Origin: Chloroflexota bacterium
Lineage (GTDB): Bacteria > Chloroflexota > Anaerolineae > Anaerolineales > UBA4823
Length of the DNA: 32,520 bases
Direction: 5' to 3'
Assembly (NCBI GenBank): GCA_023395675.1
Contig: JAEWYL010000201.1
Span: forward strand, 1-32,520
The notes beneath the pieces are model-generated. The model worked only from the letters and a program-made list of their open reading frames with translations, did no database searches and had not been told where the DNA came from. Positions 14,494 to 23,059 of the stretch are shown piece after piece. Every line of letters starts with the position of its first letter. Positions within the stretch are counted from its first letter, which is position 1. The translations under genes were made by a program, and so were the position numbers.

Positions 14494-16551
14494 ATGGTTG
14501 CAAATTTTGGGTTTGGCGCCCTGGTCATCACCTTCCTGAGCGCGATCTACGGGATTTTTGCCGCCGTCTACGGCGCGAGCAAGAAAAATACGGCCTGGGT
14601 CAACAGCGCGCGCAACGCTATGCTGCTGACCTTTCCCCTGCTGACCCTGTCGGCGCTGGCGATCATCTACCTGCTGGTAAACGGCAACTATGAGGTCGAA
14701 TATGTCGCCTCGGTGACCAGCGACAGCATGCCCCTCTACCTGCGCATCACCGCCCTCTGGGGCGGGCAGGCGGGCTCGCTGGTGTTCTGGACTTGGCTGA
14801 TGTCGGCTTTCGCTTCGGCGGTCACGCTGCGCAAATGGGACCGGGACCGGGAATTTCTCCCCTGGGTGATCGTGGTCTCGCTGGTCACCCTGGCCTTTTT
14901 CCTGGTGATGATCATCTTTTTCGAGAATCCTTTCGCCCGCCTGTGGCAGCCGCCGTTCGGGCAGGCGGTTAAAGCCATGTTCCCCCCGGCCGGTTCGGAG
15001 CTGCTGCGCATGCCGGACGGGCGCGGCCTGAACCCGCTGCTGCGCCATCCCGGCATGATCATCCACCCGCCCATGCTCTACCTGGGGTTCGTCGCTTTCG
15101 TGATCCCCTTCTCCTTCGCCATTGCGGCGCTGATCACGGGCCGCACCGACGACCGCTGGATCCGCCTCACCCGCCGCTGGTCCCTGGTGGCCTGGCTGTT
15201 CCTCTCCCTGGGCCTGATCCTGGGCGGGCGCTGGGCCTACGACGTGCTCGGCTGGGGCGGCTATTGGGGCTGGGACCCGGTGGAAATCGCGGCCTTTATG
15301 CCCTGGCTGACCGGCACCGCTTTCCTGCACTCGGTGATGATCCAGGAGAAACGGGGTATGCTCAAGCACTGGAACATGGTGCTGATCATCCTCACCTACT
15401 CCCTGGTCATCTTCGGCACCTTCCTGACCCGCTCGGGCGTGCTCTCCTCGGTGCACGCTTTCGCCCAGAGCGCCATCGGCCCGCTGTTTTTTATCTTCAT
15501 CGGACTCACCTTCGTGGTCTCAGTAGCCCTGCTGCTCAAGCGCTGGAACGAGCTGAAGTCCGAGACGCAGATGACCTCCATGCTCTCGCGTGAGGCCCTG
15601 TTCCTGCTGAACAACCTGCTGTTCCTGGCAATTCTGGTGGTGTGTTTCTGGGGCGTGATCTTCCCCCTGATCTCCGAGCTGTTTACCGGGCAAAAAGTGA
15701 CGGTAGGCCCCCCGTTTTACGAGCGCGCCACCGGCCCGCTCTTCGCCGGGCTGCTGCTCCTGATGGGCGTCGCCCCCCTTGCGGCCTGGAGGCACTCCAC
15801 CGCCAAATCCCTGGGGCGCGCCGCCTGGAAGCCCTTCCTGTTCTCCCTGCTCGTGGTCGCGGCGGTGTTCGCGGCCGGGGTGCGGCAGCTCGCCGCCCTG
15901 GCGGGTTTCTGGCTTTCAGCCTTCGTGGTCTCCGTCACCCTGTACGAGTTCTGGCGCGGGGCCATGGCCCGGCGGCGCAACTCGGGCGAGAGCCTGCCCC
16001 TGGCCCTGGCGCGCCTGGCGGCGCGCAACCGGCGGCGCTACGGCGGGTACGTTATCCACCTGGGCGTGGTGCTGATGGCGATCGGCATTATCGGTATCGA
16101 GATTTTCCAGAGCGAGACGCAGGGCACCATCCGCCAGGGCGAGCAGCTTAACCTGGGCGCCTACAGGATGAGCTTCGACTCGCTGGCGATCTTCCCCACC
16201 GAGGACGGGCGCGAGGTGGCCCGGGCTGTGGTCAGCGTGGAGAAGAACGGCCAGTACGTGGGCACGCTCTATCCCCGCCGCGACTATTACATCGAATCCC
16301 AGCAGCCGATGACCATCCCCGGGGTGCGCAGCACCTGGGAGGATGATTTCTACGTCCTGCTGGTGGACTGGGAGCCCATCTCGGCCTCCGGCGCGACCTT
16401 CAAGCTCTACCACAACCCGCTGGTGAACTGGCTCTGGCTGGGCGGTATCGTCTTCATTTTCGGCACCCTGATCGCCGCCTGGCCCGATAAGGACCCGGAG
16501 CCTGCCAGGGTGCGCGCCCGCCGCTCTACAGCGGCTCCGGCTAAAGCATAG
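14494..16551 (+). CDS. ccmF: Cytochrome c heme lyase subunit CcmF
   Basis: 685 residues with about 14-15 membrane segments. The WWD heme-handling motif is at about 247-266 (WAYDVLGWGGYWGWDPVEI), and the conserved histidine-containing stretch RHPGMIIHPPMLYLGF lies at about 183-198. A large exported loop near the C-terminus (about 540-650) is followed by the last membrane helix. CcmF ligates heme from holo-CcmE to CxxCH cysteines of apocytochromes, working with CcmH. The length is normal for the family. Ribosome site GGGGAGAA lies directly upstream. Confidence 0.97.
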   Translation: MVANFGFGALVITFLSAIYGIFAAVYGASKKNTAWVNSARNAMLLTFPLLTLSALAIIYLLVNGNYEVEYVASVTSDSMPLYLRITALWGGQAGSLVFWTWLMSAFASAVTLRKWDRDREFLPWVIVVSLVTLAFFLVMIIFFENPFARLWQPPFGQAVKAMFPPAGSELLRMPDGRGLNPLLRHPGMIIHPPMLYLGFVAFVIPFSFAIAALITGRTDDRWIRLTRRWSLVAWLFLSLGLILGGRWAYDVLGWGGYWGWDPVEIAAFMPWLTGTAFLHSVMIQEKRGMLKHWNMVLIILTYSLVIFGTFLTRSGVLSSVHAFAQSAIGPLFFIFIGLTFVVSVALLLKRWNELKSETQMTSMLSREALFLLNNLLFLAILVVCFWGVIFPLISELFTGQKVTVGPPFYERATGPLFAGLLLLMGVAPLAAWRHSTAKSLGRAAWKPFLFSLLVVAAVFAAGVRQLAALAGFWLSAFVVSVTLYEFWRGAMARRRNSGESLPLALARLAARNRRRYGGYVIHLGVVLMAIGIIGIEIFQSETQGTIRQGEQLNLGAYRMSFDSLAIFPTEDGREVARAVVSVEKNGQYVGTLYPRRDYYIESQQPMTIPGVRSTWEDDFYVLLVDWEPISASGATFKLYHNPLVNWLWLGGIVFIFGTLIAAWPDKDPEPARVRARRSTAAPAKA

Positions 16552-16589
16552 GACCGGTTCAGCCTGCTGAACCTGAATAGGATCAAACA

Positions 16590-17084
16590 ATGAAGAAGGC
16601 GTTCAAGTTATTCGGCCTGCTCTTGCTGGCGCTGGCGGTATGGATGCTGCTCCAGCCGGCCGCCCCGGGCCTGGCCCAGGGCAGCGGAGATGAACCGACA
16701 GCCGATGAGGTCAACAGCATCGCCAAACAGCTTTACTGCCCGGTGTGCGAGAACATCCCCCTGGATGTCTGCGGCACGGTGGCCTGCGAGCAGTGGCGCG
16801 GGCTGATCCGGGAGAAGCTGGTCGCCGGCTGGTCGGAGAACCAGATCAAGCAGTATTTCGTAGACCAGTACGGCGACAGGGTGCTGGCGACCCCGCCGGC
16901 GCGCGGCCTCAACTGGCTGGTCTACGTCGTCCCCCCGCTGGCGATTCTGGCTGGCGCTTACCTGCTCTTTCGCGCCATCCAGGGCTGGAGGCAGCCCCCA
17001 CCGGCGGCGGCGGAAGAGCTTTCCCAGCAGCTGCCGGACGATGAATACATCCGGAAGCTGGAAGAAGAGCTGAAAAAGCAGTAA
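16590..17084 (+). CDS. ccmH: Cytochrome c biogenesis protein CcmH (CycL/Ccl2 type)
   Basis: 164 residues: signal/anchor at 1-29, a three-helix thiol domain, and a membrane helix at about 107-130. The redox motif is LYCPVC (Cys50, Cys53), followed unusually by two more cysteines, 61 and 66, in DVCGTVACEQWR. The conserved tail of the domain (LIREKLVAGWSENQIKQYFVDQYGDRVLATPP) is clear. CcmH keeps apocytochrome cysteines reduced for heme ligation by CcmF. The C-terminus is charged and cytosolic. It lies 38 bp after ccmF and 21 bp before the thioredoxin-like gene. Confidence 0.95.
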   Translation: MKKAFKLFGLLLLALAVWMLLQPAAPGLAQGSGDEPTADEVNSIAKQLYCPVCENIPLDVCGTVACEQWRGLIREKLVAGWSENQIKQYFVDQYGDRVLATPPARGLNWLVYVVPPLAILAGAYLLFRAIQGWRQPPPAAAEELSQQLPDDEYIRKLEEELKKQ

Positions 17085-17105
17085 AAGAAAAGAAGGTGCT
17101 GAATC

Positions 17106-17702
17106 GTGGGCATGAATGCAGAACTCCCTGAAACCCTGGAAGCTCCCGAACCCGGTGCGGAGAGCGTCCCTGCGCCCCGCAAGCCCGTCCTGGGACGCAT
17201 CCTGGTATGGGCCGGTGTTTTGGGCCTGCTGGCGCTGCTCTTCCTCGGCCTGCTGCGGGCGCAGCGCGGCTCGGCCTCGGTGGGCGAGCCTGCTCCGGAT
17301 TTCACCCTGACCACCTTCGAAGGCGAGGAAATCCGCCTCTCGGACCTCAAAGGCAAGGTGGTGCTGGTGAACTTCTGGGCTTCCTGGTGCAAGCCCTGCG
17401 AGGAGGAGGCCGCCGACCTGGAGGCCGCCTGGCGCTACTATCAAGACAGCGGCAGCGTGGTCTTCCTGGGCGTAGCCTGGACGGATACCGAGACGGCCTC
17501 CAGGGGTTACCTGGAGAAGTTCGGCATCACCTACCCGAACGGCCCGGACCTGGGCACCCGCATCTCCCAGTTCTACCGCATTACCGGGGTGCCGGAAACC
17601 TATATTGTGGACGTGGATGGGACCATCTCTCATGTGAAAATCAGTCCCTTCCAGTCGCTGGACGAAATCCTGGCCGCCATTGACCCGCTCCTGGGTGAAT
17701 AG
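17106..17702 (+). CDS. ccmG: Membrane-anchored thioredoxin-like protein, CcmG/TlpA type
   Basis: 198 residues from GTG at 17106 with GAAGGTG 8 bases upstream; ATG at 17112 is the alternative. A long hydrophilic head (1-28) precedes one membrane helix (29-50), and the thioredoxin fold follows, with active site WCKPC (Cys95, Cys98) and the cis-Pro region TGVPETYIVD. It supplies electrons to CcmH or directly to apocytochrome thiols outside the membrane. Position in the operon supports the CcmG role over a general TlpA, although sequence alone cannot separate them. Confidence 0.9.
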   Translation: MGMNAELPETLEAPEPGAESVPAPRKPVLGRILVWAGVLGLLALLFLGLLRAQRGSASVGEPAPDFTLTTFEGEEIRLSDLKGKVVLVNFWASWCKPCEEEAADLEAAWRYYQDSGSVVFLGVAWTDTETASRGYLEKFGITYPNGPDLGTRISQFYRITGVPETYIVDVDGTISHVKISPFQSLDEILAAIDPLLGE

Positions 17703-17749
17703 CAGACCGGGCGGCCGCCCGAAGCTCTGACCACCGGATCATCGAACTC

Positions 17750-18304
17750 ATGGACATTGGCTCAATATTACTCATTCTCAGCCTGCTAATTCTGGTCAGC
17801 CTGTTTATCGCCCGGCCCCTGCTGGAGCCCAGGGCCGCACGCCGGGAGACCCTCAGCCGGGAGGAACACGAACACTCGCACCTCCTGGCCGAACGCGACC
17901 GCCTGATCGGCGCCCTGCAGGAGCTGGACTTTGACCACGCCCTGGGGAAAATCCCTGCGGAGGACTACCCGGCGCAGCGGGCGCTGCTGCTCAAACGCGG
18001 CGCGGATGTGCTGCGCCAGCTCGACCAGTTCACCACCAGCACAGAACCGGCGGTGGAAGGCGAGGCGGAAAGCCGCCTGGAAGCCGCCGTTGCCGCCCGC
18101 AGAGCCGATCTGGCGGCTGCCCCGGCAGGGGGCGGCAGGCGGGTGGTCCCGGTAGGGATTGAACCGGACGACGATCTGGAAGCCATCCTCGCCAACCGGC
18201 GCAGGGAGCGCTCGGAGAAAGCGGCAGGATTCTGCCCGCAGTGTGGAAACGCCGTCCACAAATCCGACCGGTTCTGCCCGAAGTGCGGCGCGGCCTTGAA
18301 CTGA
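17750..18304 (+). CDS. CcmI-like membrane protein with zinc-ribbon C-terminus
   Basis: 184 residues. A membrane helix at about 5-22 is followed by a charged helical segment like the N-terminal part of CcmI (AERDRLIGALQELDFDHALG then GKIPAEDYPAQRALLLKR, about 48-83). After a variable Ala/Glu-rich part, a zinc ribbon ends the protein (Cys 162, 165, 176, 179). The TPR domain with which proteobacterial CcmI binds apocytochromes is absent. The basic residues after the helix put the bulk in the cytosol. It lies 47 bp downstream of the CcmG-like gene. CcmI-like is a judgement from motif and position; the zinc ribbon is seen directly. Confidence 0.8.
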   Translation: MDIGSILLILSLLILVSLFIARPLLEPRAARRETLSREEHEHSHLLAERDRLIGALQELDFDHALGKIPAEDYPAQRALLLKRGADVLRQLDQFTTSTEPAVEGEAESRLEAAVAARRADLAAAPAGGGRRVVPVGIEPDDDLEAILANRRRERSEKAAGFCPQCGNAVHKSDRFCPKCGAALN

Positions 18305-18432
18305 ACGGCGGGTGCTTTTTTTCATCACCCTTTCCCTTATCGAGGGCCATTTTCCAGAACCGCCTTTCAGATACCGTCTTTTCTTTATGCCTGCCGGCCT
18401 TCCGTCTGGAACTGGTGGGACAACCAGGACTC

Positions 18433-20358
18433 ATGAAACTTTCGCAAGTATTCGCCCTTTGTCTCTTTACCTTGCTGATCTCGGCCTGTTCACTGGCAGG
18501 CGACGTCACCCCTCCACCCGGCTACGAACAGCAGCTTCCTCAGGAACCCCCGGTCGCCGCCGTGACCCCCGAGCCGCTCAGCGGCCCGCTCTACCCGCTT
18601 GCAGCGCCGGACCTGGAGACCGGAGCCGCCATTTACGCCGAGAAATGCATCCAGTGTCACGGCGAAAACGGGCTGGGAGACGGGCCGCAGGCCGCCCAGC
18701 TCCCGAACCCCGTCGCGGCGATCGGCAGCTCTGAGGTTGCCCGCCAGGCCTCCCCGGCCTCCTGGTACAGTATGGTCACCCGGGGCAACCTGGAGCGCTT
18801 TATGCCCGGGTTCGCCAGCCTGACGGATGCGGAGCGCTGGGATGTGGTCGCCTACGCCTTCTCGCTGAGCGCGGCTCCCGGCGAAGACGAAACCGCCGCC
18901 CAGCTTTACGCCGAGAACTGCGCCGCCTGTCATGGGGAGAACGGCGCGGGCGACGGGCCGGAGGCAGCCGGGCTCTCGGCGCCCCCCGCCAGCTTCGCAG
19001 ACCCGGCTCGCACGACCCAGAAAACCGCCGCGGATCACTTCACCGCCATTTCCGAGGGCGTCCCCCCCGATATGCCGGCCTTCGAGGAGAGCCTGAGCGA
19101 GGCCGAACGCTGGTCCCTGGCCTCCCACCTGCGGAACATGACCTTCCACGCCCCCGGCAGCCTGGCAGAGGCGGAAGAGCCGTCCGGCGAGGAGGAGCCC
19201 CCTGCGGGTGAGAACGGAGAGGAGGCGCAGCCCACCGCCCTGGCGGCCGCGGAGAACGGCGCCGGCGTGATCACCGGCCAGGTGATCAACGCCTCCGGCG
19301 GGGAGGTTCCCTCCGACCTGGTGCTCATGCTGCACGGTTTCGACAACGTCCAGGCGGTGATCACCAGCACCACCGATATCCGCCCGGACGGGAGTTTCGC
19401 CTTTGAGGAGATCGAGATGCCCCTCGGGCGTTCTTTCGTGGTGGTAGCCGAGTTTGGCGGCGCCAGCTACGCCTCCGATATCGCCAGCGTGCAGGAGGGC
19501 GCCAGCAGCCTGGAGCTGCCGGTGACCATTTACGAGACCACGGCGGACCTGTCCCAGGTTTCGATCAACCGCCTGCACCTGTTTTTTGAATTTGTGGACG
19601 CCAGCACCGTCCGGGTGATCGAGCTCTACATCCTTTCCAATAACGGCAATAAAACCGTGGTCGGCCCGGGTGATGGGGAGCCGGTGATCGAATTCCAGAT
19701 CCCGGAGGCGGCGGCCGGCCTGGAGTTCCAGGACGGCGTCCTCGGCGGGCGCTACATCGCCACGGACAAGGGTTTTGCCGATACGCTCCCCATCCGCCCG
19801 GGGACGGCCCATTACCAGGTGCTGTTCGCCTACAACCTGCCCTACGAGCGCAAGCTGGAATTCTCCCAGCCGCCCCCCCTGCCGGTAGAGGCGGTGGTGG
19901 TGCTGGTGCCGGAGGGCAGCATCCAGGTGCGGGGCGAGGGGCTGGAGGATGACGGCGTGCAGGATATGGAAGGCGCGCAGTACCACCTCTACAGCGTCAG
20001 CCGCCTGGGCGCCGGGGAAGCTCTGAACCTGACCATCACCGGCCGGCCGGCGGGCAGCCGCCCCACCCTTTCGCTGGGCACCAGCGGCGGCCTGGTGATC
20101 GGGCTGGCAGGGCTGGGCCTGGCGCTGGTCGCCGCAGGTCTGGTGCTCTACCGCCGCTCGCAGACCCCCGAAGCCGAGGAGGGGATCGAGAGCGCCGGCC
20201 TGGACGAGGAAGAGCTGGGCCCCGAAAACCCCGACTCGCTGATGGACGCCATCCTCGCGCTGGACGACCTGTATGCAGCCGGAAAGCTGCCGGAAGAGGC
20301 CTATCTGCAGCGCAGGGGCGCGCTGAAAGCACGGCTGAAGGAGCTGATGAACCGGTGA
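18433..20358 (+). CDS. Diheme cytochrome c lipoprotein with C-terminal membrane helix
   Basis: 641 residues. ATG at 18433 is chosen because it begins a lipoprotein signal (LLISAC, Cys19); the frame is open to 18241 but overlaps the previous gene. Two class I cytochrome c domains follow, with CIQCH (72-76) and CAACH (163-167) and axial-Met candidates M124 (MPGF) and M214 (MPAF). An acidic linker (about 245-275) leads to a beta-rich exported region (about 275-545). A membrane helix (about 553-575) and a short cytosolic helical tail complete it. The tail (GKLPEEAYLQRRGALKAR) resembles the CcmI motif of the preceding protein and SHOCT-like tails. Its stop overlaps the ccmA start. It may be an electron donor for the Ccm thiol or heme pathway or a client; undecided. 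Confidence 0.9.
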   Translation: MKLSQVFALCLFTLLISACSLAGDVTPPPGYEQQLPQEPPVAAVTPEPLSGPLYPLAAPDLETGAAIYAEKCIQCHGENGLGDGPQAAQLPNPVAAIGSSEVARQASPASWYSMVTRGNLERFMPGFASLTDAERWDVVAYAFSLSAAPGEDETAAQLYAENCAACHGENGAGDGPEAAGLSAPPASFADPARTTQKTAADHFTAISEGVPPDMPAFEESLSEAERWSLASHLRNMTFHAPGSLAEAEEPSGEEEPPAGENGEEAQPTALAAAENGAGVITGQVINASGGEVPSDLVLMLHGFDNVQAVITSTTDIRPDGSFAFEEIEMPLGRSFVVVAEFGGASYASDIASVQEGASSLELPVTIYETTADLSQVSINRLHLFFEFVDASTVRVIELYILSNNGNKTVVGPGDGEPVIEFQIPEAAAGLEFQDGVLGGRYIATDKGFADTLPIRPGTAHYQVLFAYNLPYERKLEFSQPPPLPVEAVVVLVPEGSIQVRGEGLEDDGVQDMEGAQYHLYSVSRLGAGEALNLTITGRPAGSRPTLSLGTSGGLVIGLAGLGLALVAAGLVLYRRSQTPEAEEGIESAGLDEEELGPENPDSLMDAILALDDLYAAGKLPEEAYLQRRGALKARLKELMNR

Positions 20359-21125
20359 GCGAGACGAAGGAAGCGCCGGCCCGGCCTCAAACCGGGACCG
20401 CAGCCATCATCGAGGTCCGCCGCCTGGTCAAACGCTTCGGGCTGAAGACCATCCTGCGCGGGCTGGACTTCCAGGTCGAGCCGGGCGAGTTCGTGGCCCT
20501 GCTGGGCCCGAATGGAGCCGGCAAAACCACCTTCCTGCGCATCCTCTCCTCGCTCTCCCGCCCCTCATTTGGGGAGGTGCGCATCGCCGGTTTCCGCCTG
20601 CCGTCCCAGGCAGGCGCAGTCCGCCGCCGCCTGGGGGTGGTCTCGCACCTCCCGCTGCTCTACGGGGACCTGACCGCCGAGGAAAATTTGCAGTTCTACG
20701 GGCGCATGTACGGGGTGCCCGCTCTGGATAAGCGCATTGCCGAAGTGCTGGACCTGGTGGGCCTCTACCCCCGGCGGCGCGACCTGGTGCGTACCTTTTC
20801 GCGCGGCATGCAGCAGCGCCTGGCCATCGGGCGGGCTGTGCTGCACGACCCGGAGGTGATGCTTTTCGATGAGCCGCACACCGGGCTGGACCAGGACGCC
20901 AGCGCCATGCTGGACCACGTGCTGCAGGAGGTCGCCGCCCGGGGCCGTACGGTGGTGATGACCTCGCACGACCTGGCGCGGGTGGGCGACCTGGCCTCGC
21001 GCTTCGACGTGATCTCACGCGGGGTGATCGTCGCCTCCACCCGCCGGGAAGAGCTGGAGCCCGACCGGCTGCTGGCTTTCTACCGGCAGGCGCTGCAAGA
21101 AGGGGCCGCGCATGCAAAAAATTGA
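20355..21125 (+). CDS. ccmA: Heme exporter ATP-binding protein CcmA
   Basis: 256 residues from GTG, whose TG is shared with the TGA of the previous gene (GTGA overlap); AAGGAG lies upstream at 20338-20343. Walker A is GPNGAGKTT (51-59), the signature is the variant FSRGMQQR near 149, and Walker B is VMLFDEPHTGLD near 171. CcmA with CcmB and CcmC forms the ABC complex that releases holo-CcmE from CcmC using ATP. The first 15 residues are a variable extension. Confidence 0.92.
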   Translation: MSETKEAPARPQTGTAAIIEVRRLVKRFGLKTILRGLDFQVEPGEFVALLGPNGAGKTTFLRILSSLSRPSFGEVRIAGFRLPSQAGAVRRRLGVVSHLPLLYGDLTAEENLQFYGRMYGVPALDKRIAEVLDLVGLYPRRRDLVRTFSRGMQQRLAIGRAVLHDPEVMLFDEPHTGLDQDASAMLDHVLQEVAARGRTVVMTSHDLARVGDLASRFDVISRGVIVASTRREELEPDRLLAFYRQALQEGAAHAKN

Positions 21126-21834
21126 GGCTTCCGCATCCAAAACCGCCCGGCGGAGCGCCTCGCCCGCTTACCTGCGCGCCCTGTGGGCGGTGGTGTGGAA
21201 AGACCTGGCCGCCGAGCTGCGCAGCCGCGAGCTGCTCTCCTCCATGCTGGTCTTCGCGCTACTGGTCATCCTGGTCTTCAATTTTGCCCTGGAGCTGGAG
21301 CGCAGGACGGCGGCGGAGCTCACCTCGGGCGTGCTCTGGGTGACCTTTGCCTTCGCCGGCACCCTGGGCCTGAACCGCTCGATGGCGGTGGAGAAAGACC
21401 GGGGCTGCCTGGATGGGCTGCTGCTGGCTCCGGTGGACCGCAGCGCCATCTACTTCGGCAAAGCGCTGGGCAACCTGCTCTTCATGCTCCTGGTGGAGGC
21501 GATTGTCCTGCCGGTTTACAGCCTGCTGTACAACACCAACCTTTTCCAGCCCGGGCTGCTGCTGGTCACCGTGCTGGGCTCTATCGGCTACGTGGCGATC
21601 GGCACCCTGCTCTCCAGCATGGCGGTCCAGACCCGCACGCGCGACGTGCTGCTGCCCATCCTGCTCTTCCCGGTGGTGGTCCCGCTTCTCATCGCCTGCG
21701 TGAAAGCCACGAACGGCTTCTTGCAGGGGTTTGAGATGGCGGAGATCACGCCCTGGCTGAACATGCTGCTGGTATACGATGTAGTCTTCACGGCGGTGGC
21801 CTTTATGGTCTTTGATTTTGTCGTGGAAGAGTAA
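21112..21834 (+). CDS. ccmB: Heme exporter membrane protein CcmB
   Basis: 240 residues; the start lies 14 bases inside ccmA, a sign of translational coupling. Six membrane segments follow a 20-residue polar head. The family pattern is clear: VVWKDLAAELRSRELLSSML at the N-terminus, ALELERRTAAELTSGVLWVT, then SMAVEKDRGCLDGLLLAPVD. CcmB is the permease-like partner of CcmA and CcmC. Confidence 0.95.
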   Translation: MQKIEASASKTARRSASPAYLRALWAVVWKDLAAELRSRELLSSMLVFALLVILVFNFALELERRTAAELTSGVLWVTFAFAGTLGLNRSMAVEKDRGCLDGLLLAPVDRSAIYFGKALGNLLFMLLVEAIVLPVYSLLYNTNLFQPGLLLVTVLGSIGYVAIGTLLSSMAVQTRTRDVLLPILLFPVVVPLLIACVKATNGFLQGFEMAEITPWLNMLLVYDVVFTAVAFMVFDFVVEE

Positions 21835-21864
21835 CAGGCTCGCAGCCATTAACTTTGCAGCTTA

Positions 21865-21988
21865 GCGTCTTTGCGAGAGAGGTTGGAGGGGATCTGCTGC
21901 AGAAGAAAAGCGCTCTCGCAAAGACGCAGAGACGCCAAGAAAAGAAAAACCGGGCGTAAAGCTTTGCGGCTTTGCGTCTTTGCGAGAG
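21865..21988. repeat. Three copies of a 15-bp repeat between ccmB and ccmC
   Basis: GCGTCTTTGCGAGAG occurs at 21865-21879 and 21974-21988, with its exact reverse complement CTCTCGCAAAGACGC at 21913-21927. The middle and right copies form a 15-bp stem, and the left and middle copies form an alternative one, so two mutually exclusive hairpins are possible. AAGAAAAGAAAAAC lies between. This 213-bp gap is the only large one inside the ccm operon. It resembles small dispersed intergenic elements; no coding content is seen. Confidence 0.75.
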
Positions 21989-22047
21989 ATGAATAAGACG
22001 GTATTGAGAGTGATTGTTAAATCCGAAAACCAAATCAGGAGGGAATC

Positions 22048-22746
22048 ATGGAAGCGAAACCCCGATTATTGACGATATTGGACACTGTGACCGGCTTACT
22101 GTTCCTGGCTGCGGTGGGGATGGTCTTTTTCTACGCCCCCAGAGAGATCGTGATGGGCGAGGTGCAGCGCGTGTTCTATTTCCACGTGGCGGCCGGTTGG
22201 GTGGGCATGCTCAGCTTCATCGTCGCGGCGGTGGCGGGGGTGTTCTACCTGGTCACCAGCAAGCGCGGCTGGGATATTGCCGGGCTGGCCTCGGTGGAGA
22301 TCGGGATTGCCTTTATCTTCATCAACCTGGTCACCGGAGCCATCTGGGCCCGTCCAATTTGGAACACCTGGTGGACCTGGGACCCGCGCCTGACCACCGC
22401 CACCATCATGGAGCTGATCTACGCCGCCTACCTGATGCTCCGTTCCGGGATCGAGGACCCCGACCGCCGGGCCCGCTTTGGGGCGGTGTACGCCATCATC
22501 GGCGTCCTGAGCGTGCCGCTGACCTACTTCTCCGCCCGCATCTTTCGCACCATCCACCCGGTGGTGATCGGCAGCGGCGATCCTTCGGCCCAGGGCACCT
22601 TCGATATGACCCCCCGGATGCTCCAGACCTTCCTGTTCAGCCTGCTCGCCTTCACGTTTGTCTTCTTCGACCTGCTCTGGCACCGCATCCGCCTGGGCTG
22701 GCTGGCCGATAAGGTCGAGCAGCTGCGCCTGAAAACCATGTCCTGA
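22048..22746 (+). CDS. ccmC: Heme transporter/ligase protein CcmC
   Basis: 232 residues from ATG with AGGAGGG at 22037-22043. Six membrane segments. The WWD domain is present as WNTWWTWDPRLT (about 106-117), flanked by the two conserved histidines, in FYFHVAAGW and in FRTIHPVV. CcmC presents heme to CcmE. The repeat-bearing gap before it could place it under separate control from ccmAB. Confidence 0.96.
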   Translation: MEAKPRLLTILDTVTGLLFLAAVGMVFFYAPREIVMGEVQRVFYFHVAAGWVGMLSFIVAAVAGVFYLVTSKRGWDIAGLASVEIGIAFIFINLVTGAIWARPIWNTWWTWDPRLTTATIMELIYAAYLMLRSGIEDPDRRARFGAVYAIIGVLSVPLTYFSARIFRTIHPVVIGSGDPSAQGTFDMTPRMLQTFLFSLLAFTFVFFDLLWHRIRLGWLADKVEQLRLKTMS

Positions 22747-22767
22747 ACCTAAATAAGGAGACAGACG

Positions 22768-23004
22768 ATGTTCTTCCTTCTGCAAGAACCCACCCCGGAT
22801 ACTTCGGCCTTCCTGATCGCCGGCTACGCGGTGATCTTCGGCGTGATGCTGATCTATTTGGCAAGCCTGGCCGTCCGCAGGCGCAACCTGAAGCAGGACC
22901 TGGAGGTCCTGGAAGACCTGGAACAGGCCGCCCCGGGCGAGAGCGCCCAGGAACCCTTCCCCCGCCGGGCGGCTCAGAACGACCTGGCCTCCAAGGGGGG
23001 CTGA
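22768..23004 (+). CDS. ccmD: CcmD-like small membrane protein
   Basis: 78 residues, 21 bp after ccmC, with AAGGAG upstream. One membrane helix (about 15-36, FLIAGYAVIFGVMLIYLASL) is followed by RRRNLKQDLEVLEDLEQ, the short basic and helical pattern of CcmD, and a hydrophilic tail longer than in proteobacteria. CcmD helps release holo-CcmE from the CcmABC complex. Assigned mainly from position, size and topology. Confidence 0.85.
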   Translation: MFFLLQEPTPDTSAFLIAGYAVIFGVMLIYLASLAVRRRNLKQDLEVLEDLEQAAPGESAQEPFPRRAAQNDLASKGG

Positions 23005-23059
23005 GGCCCTCTCCCGCCGGGCTCCCTGCATTCCTCAGCCCGATCTGAGGTTCTTTAAT

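Noticed and set aside
18490..19986. 498-residue minus-strand frame
   Set aside because: Antisense shadow of the diheme cytochrome gene.
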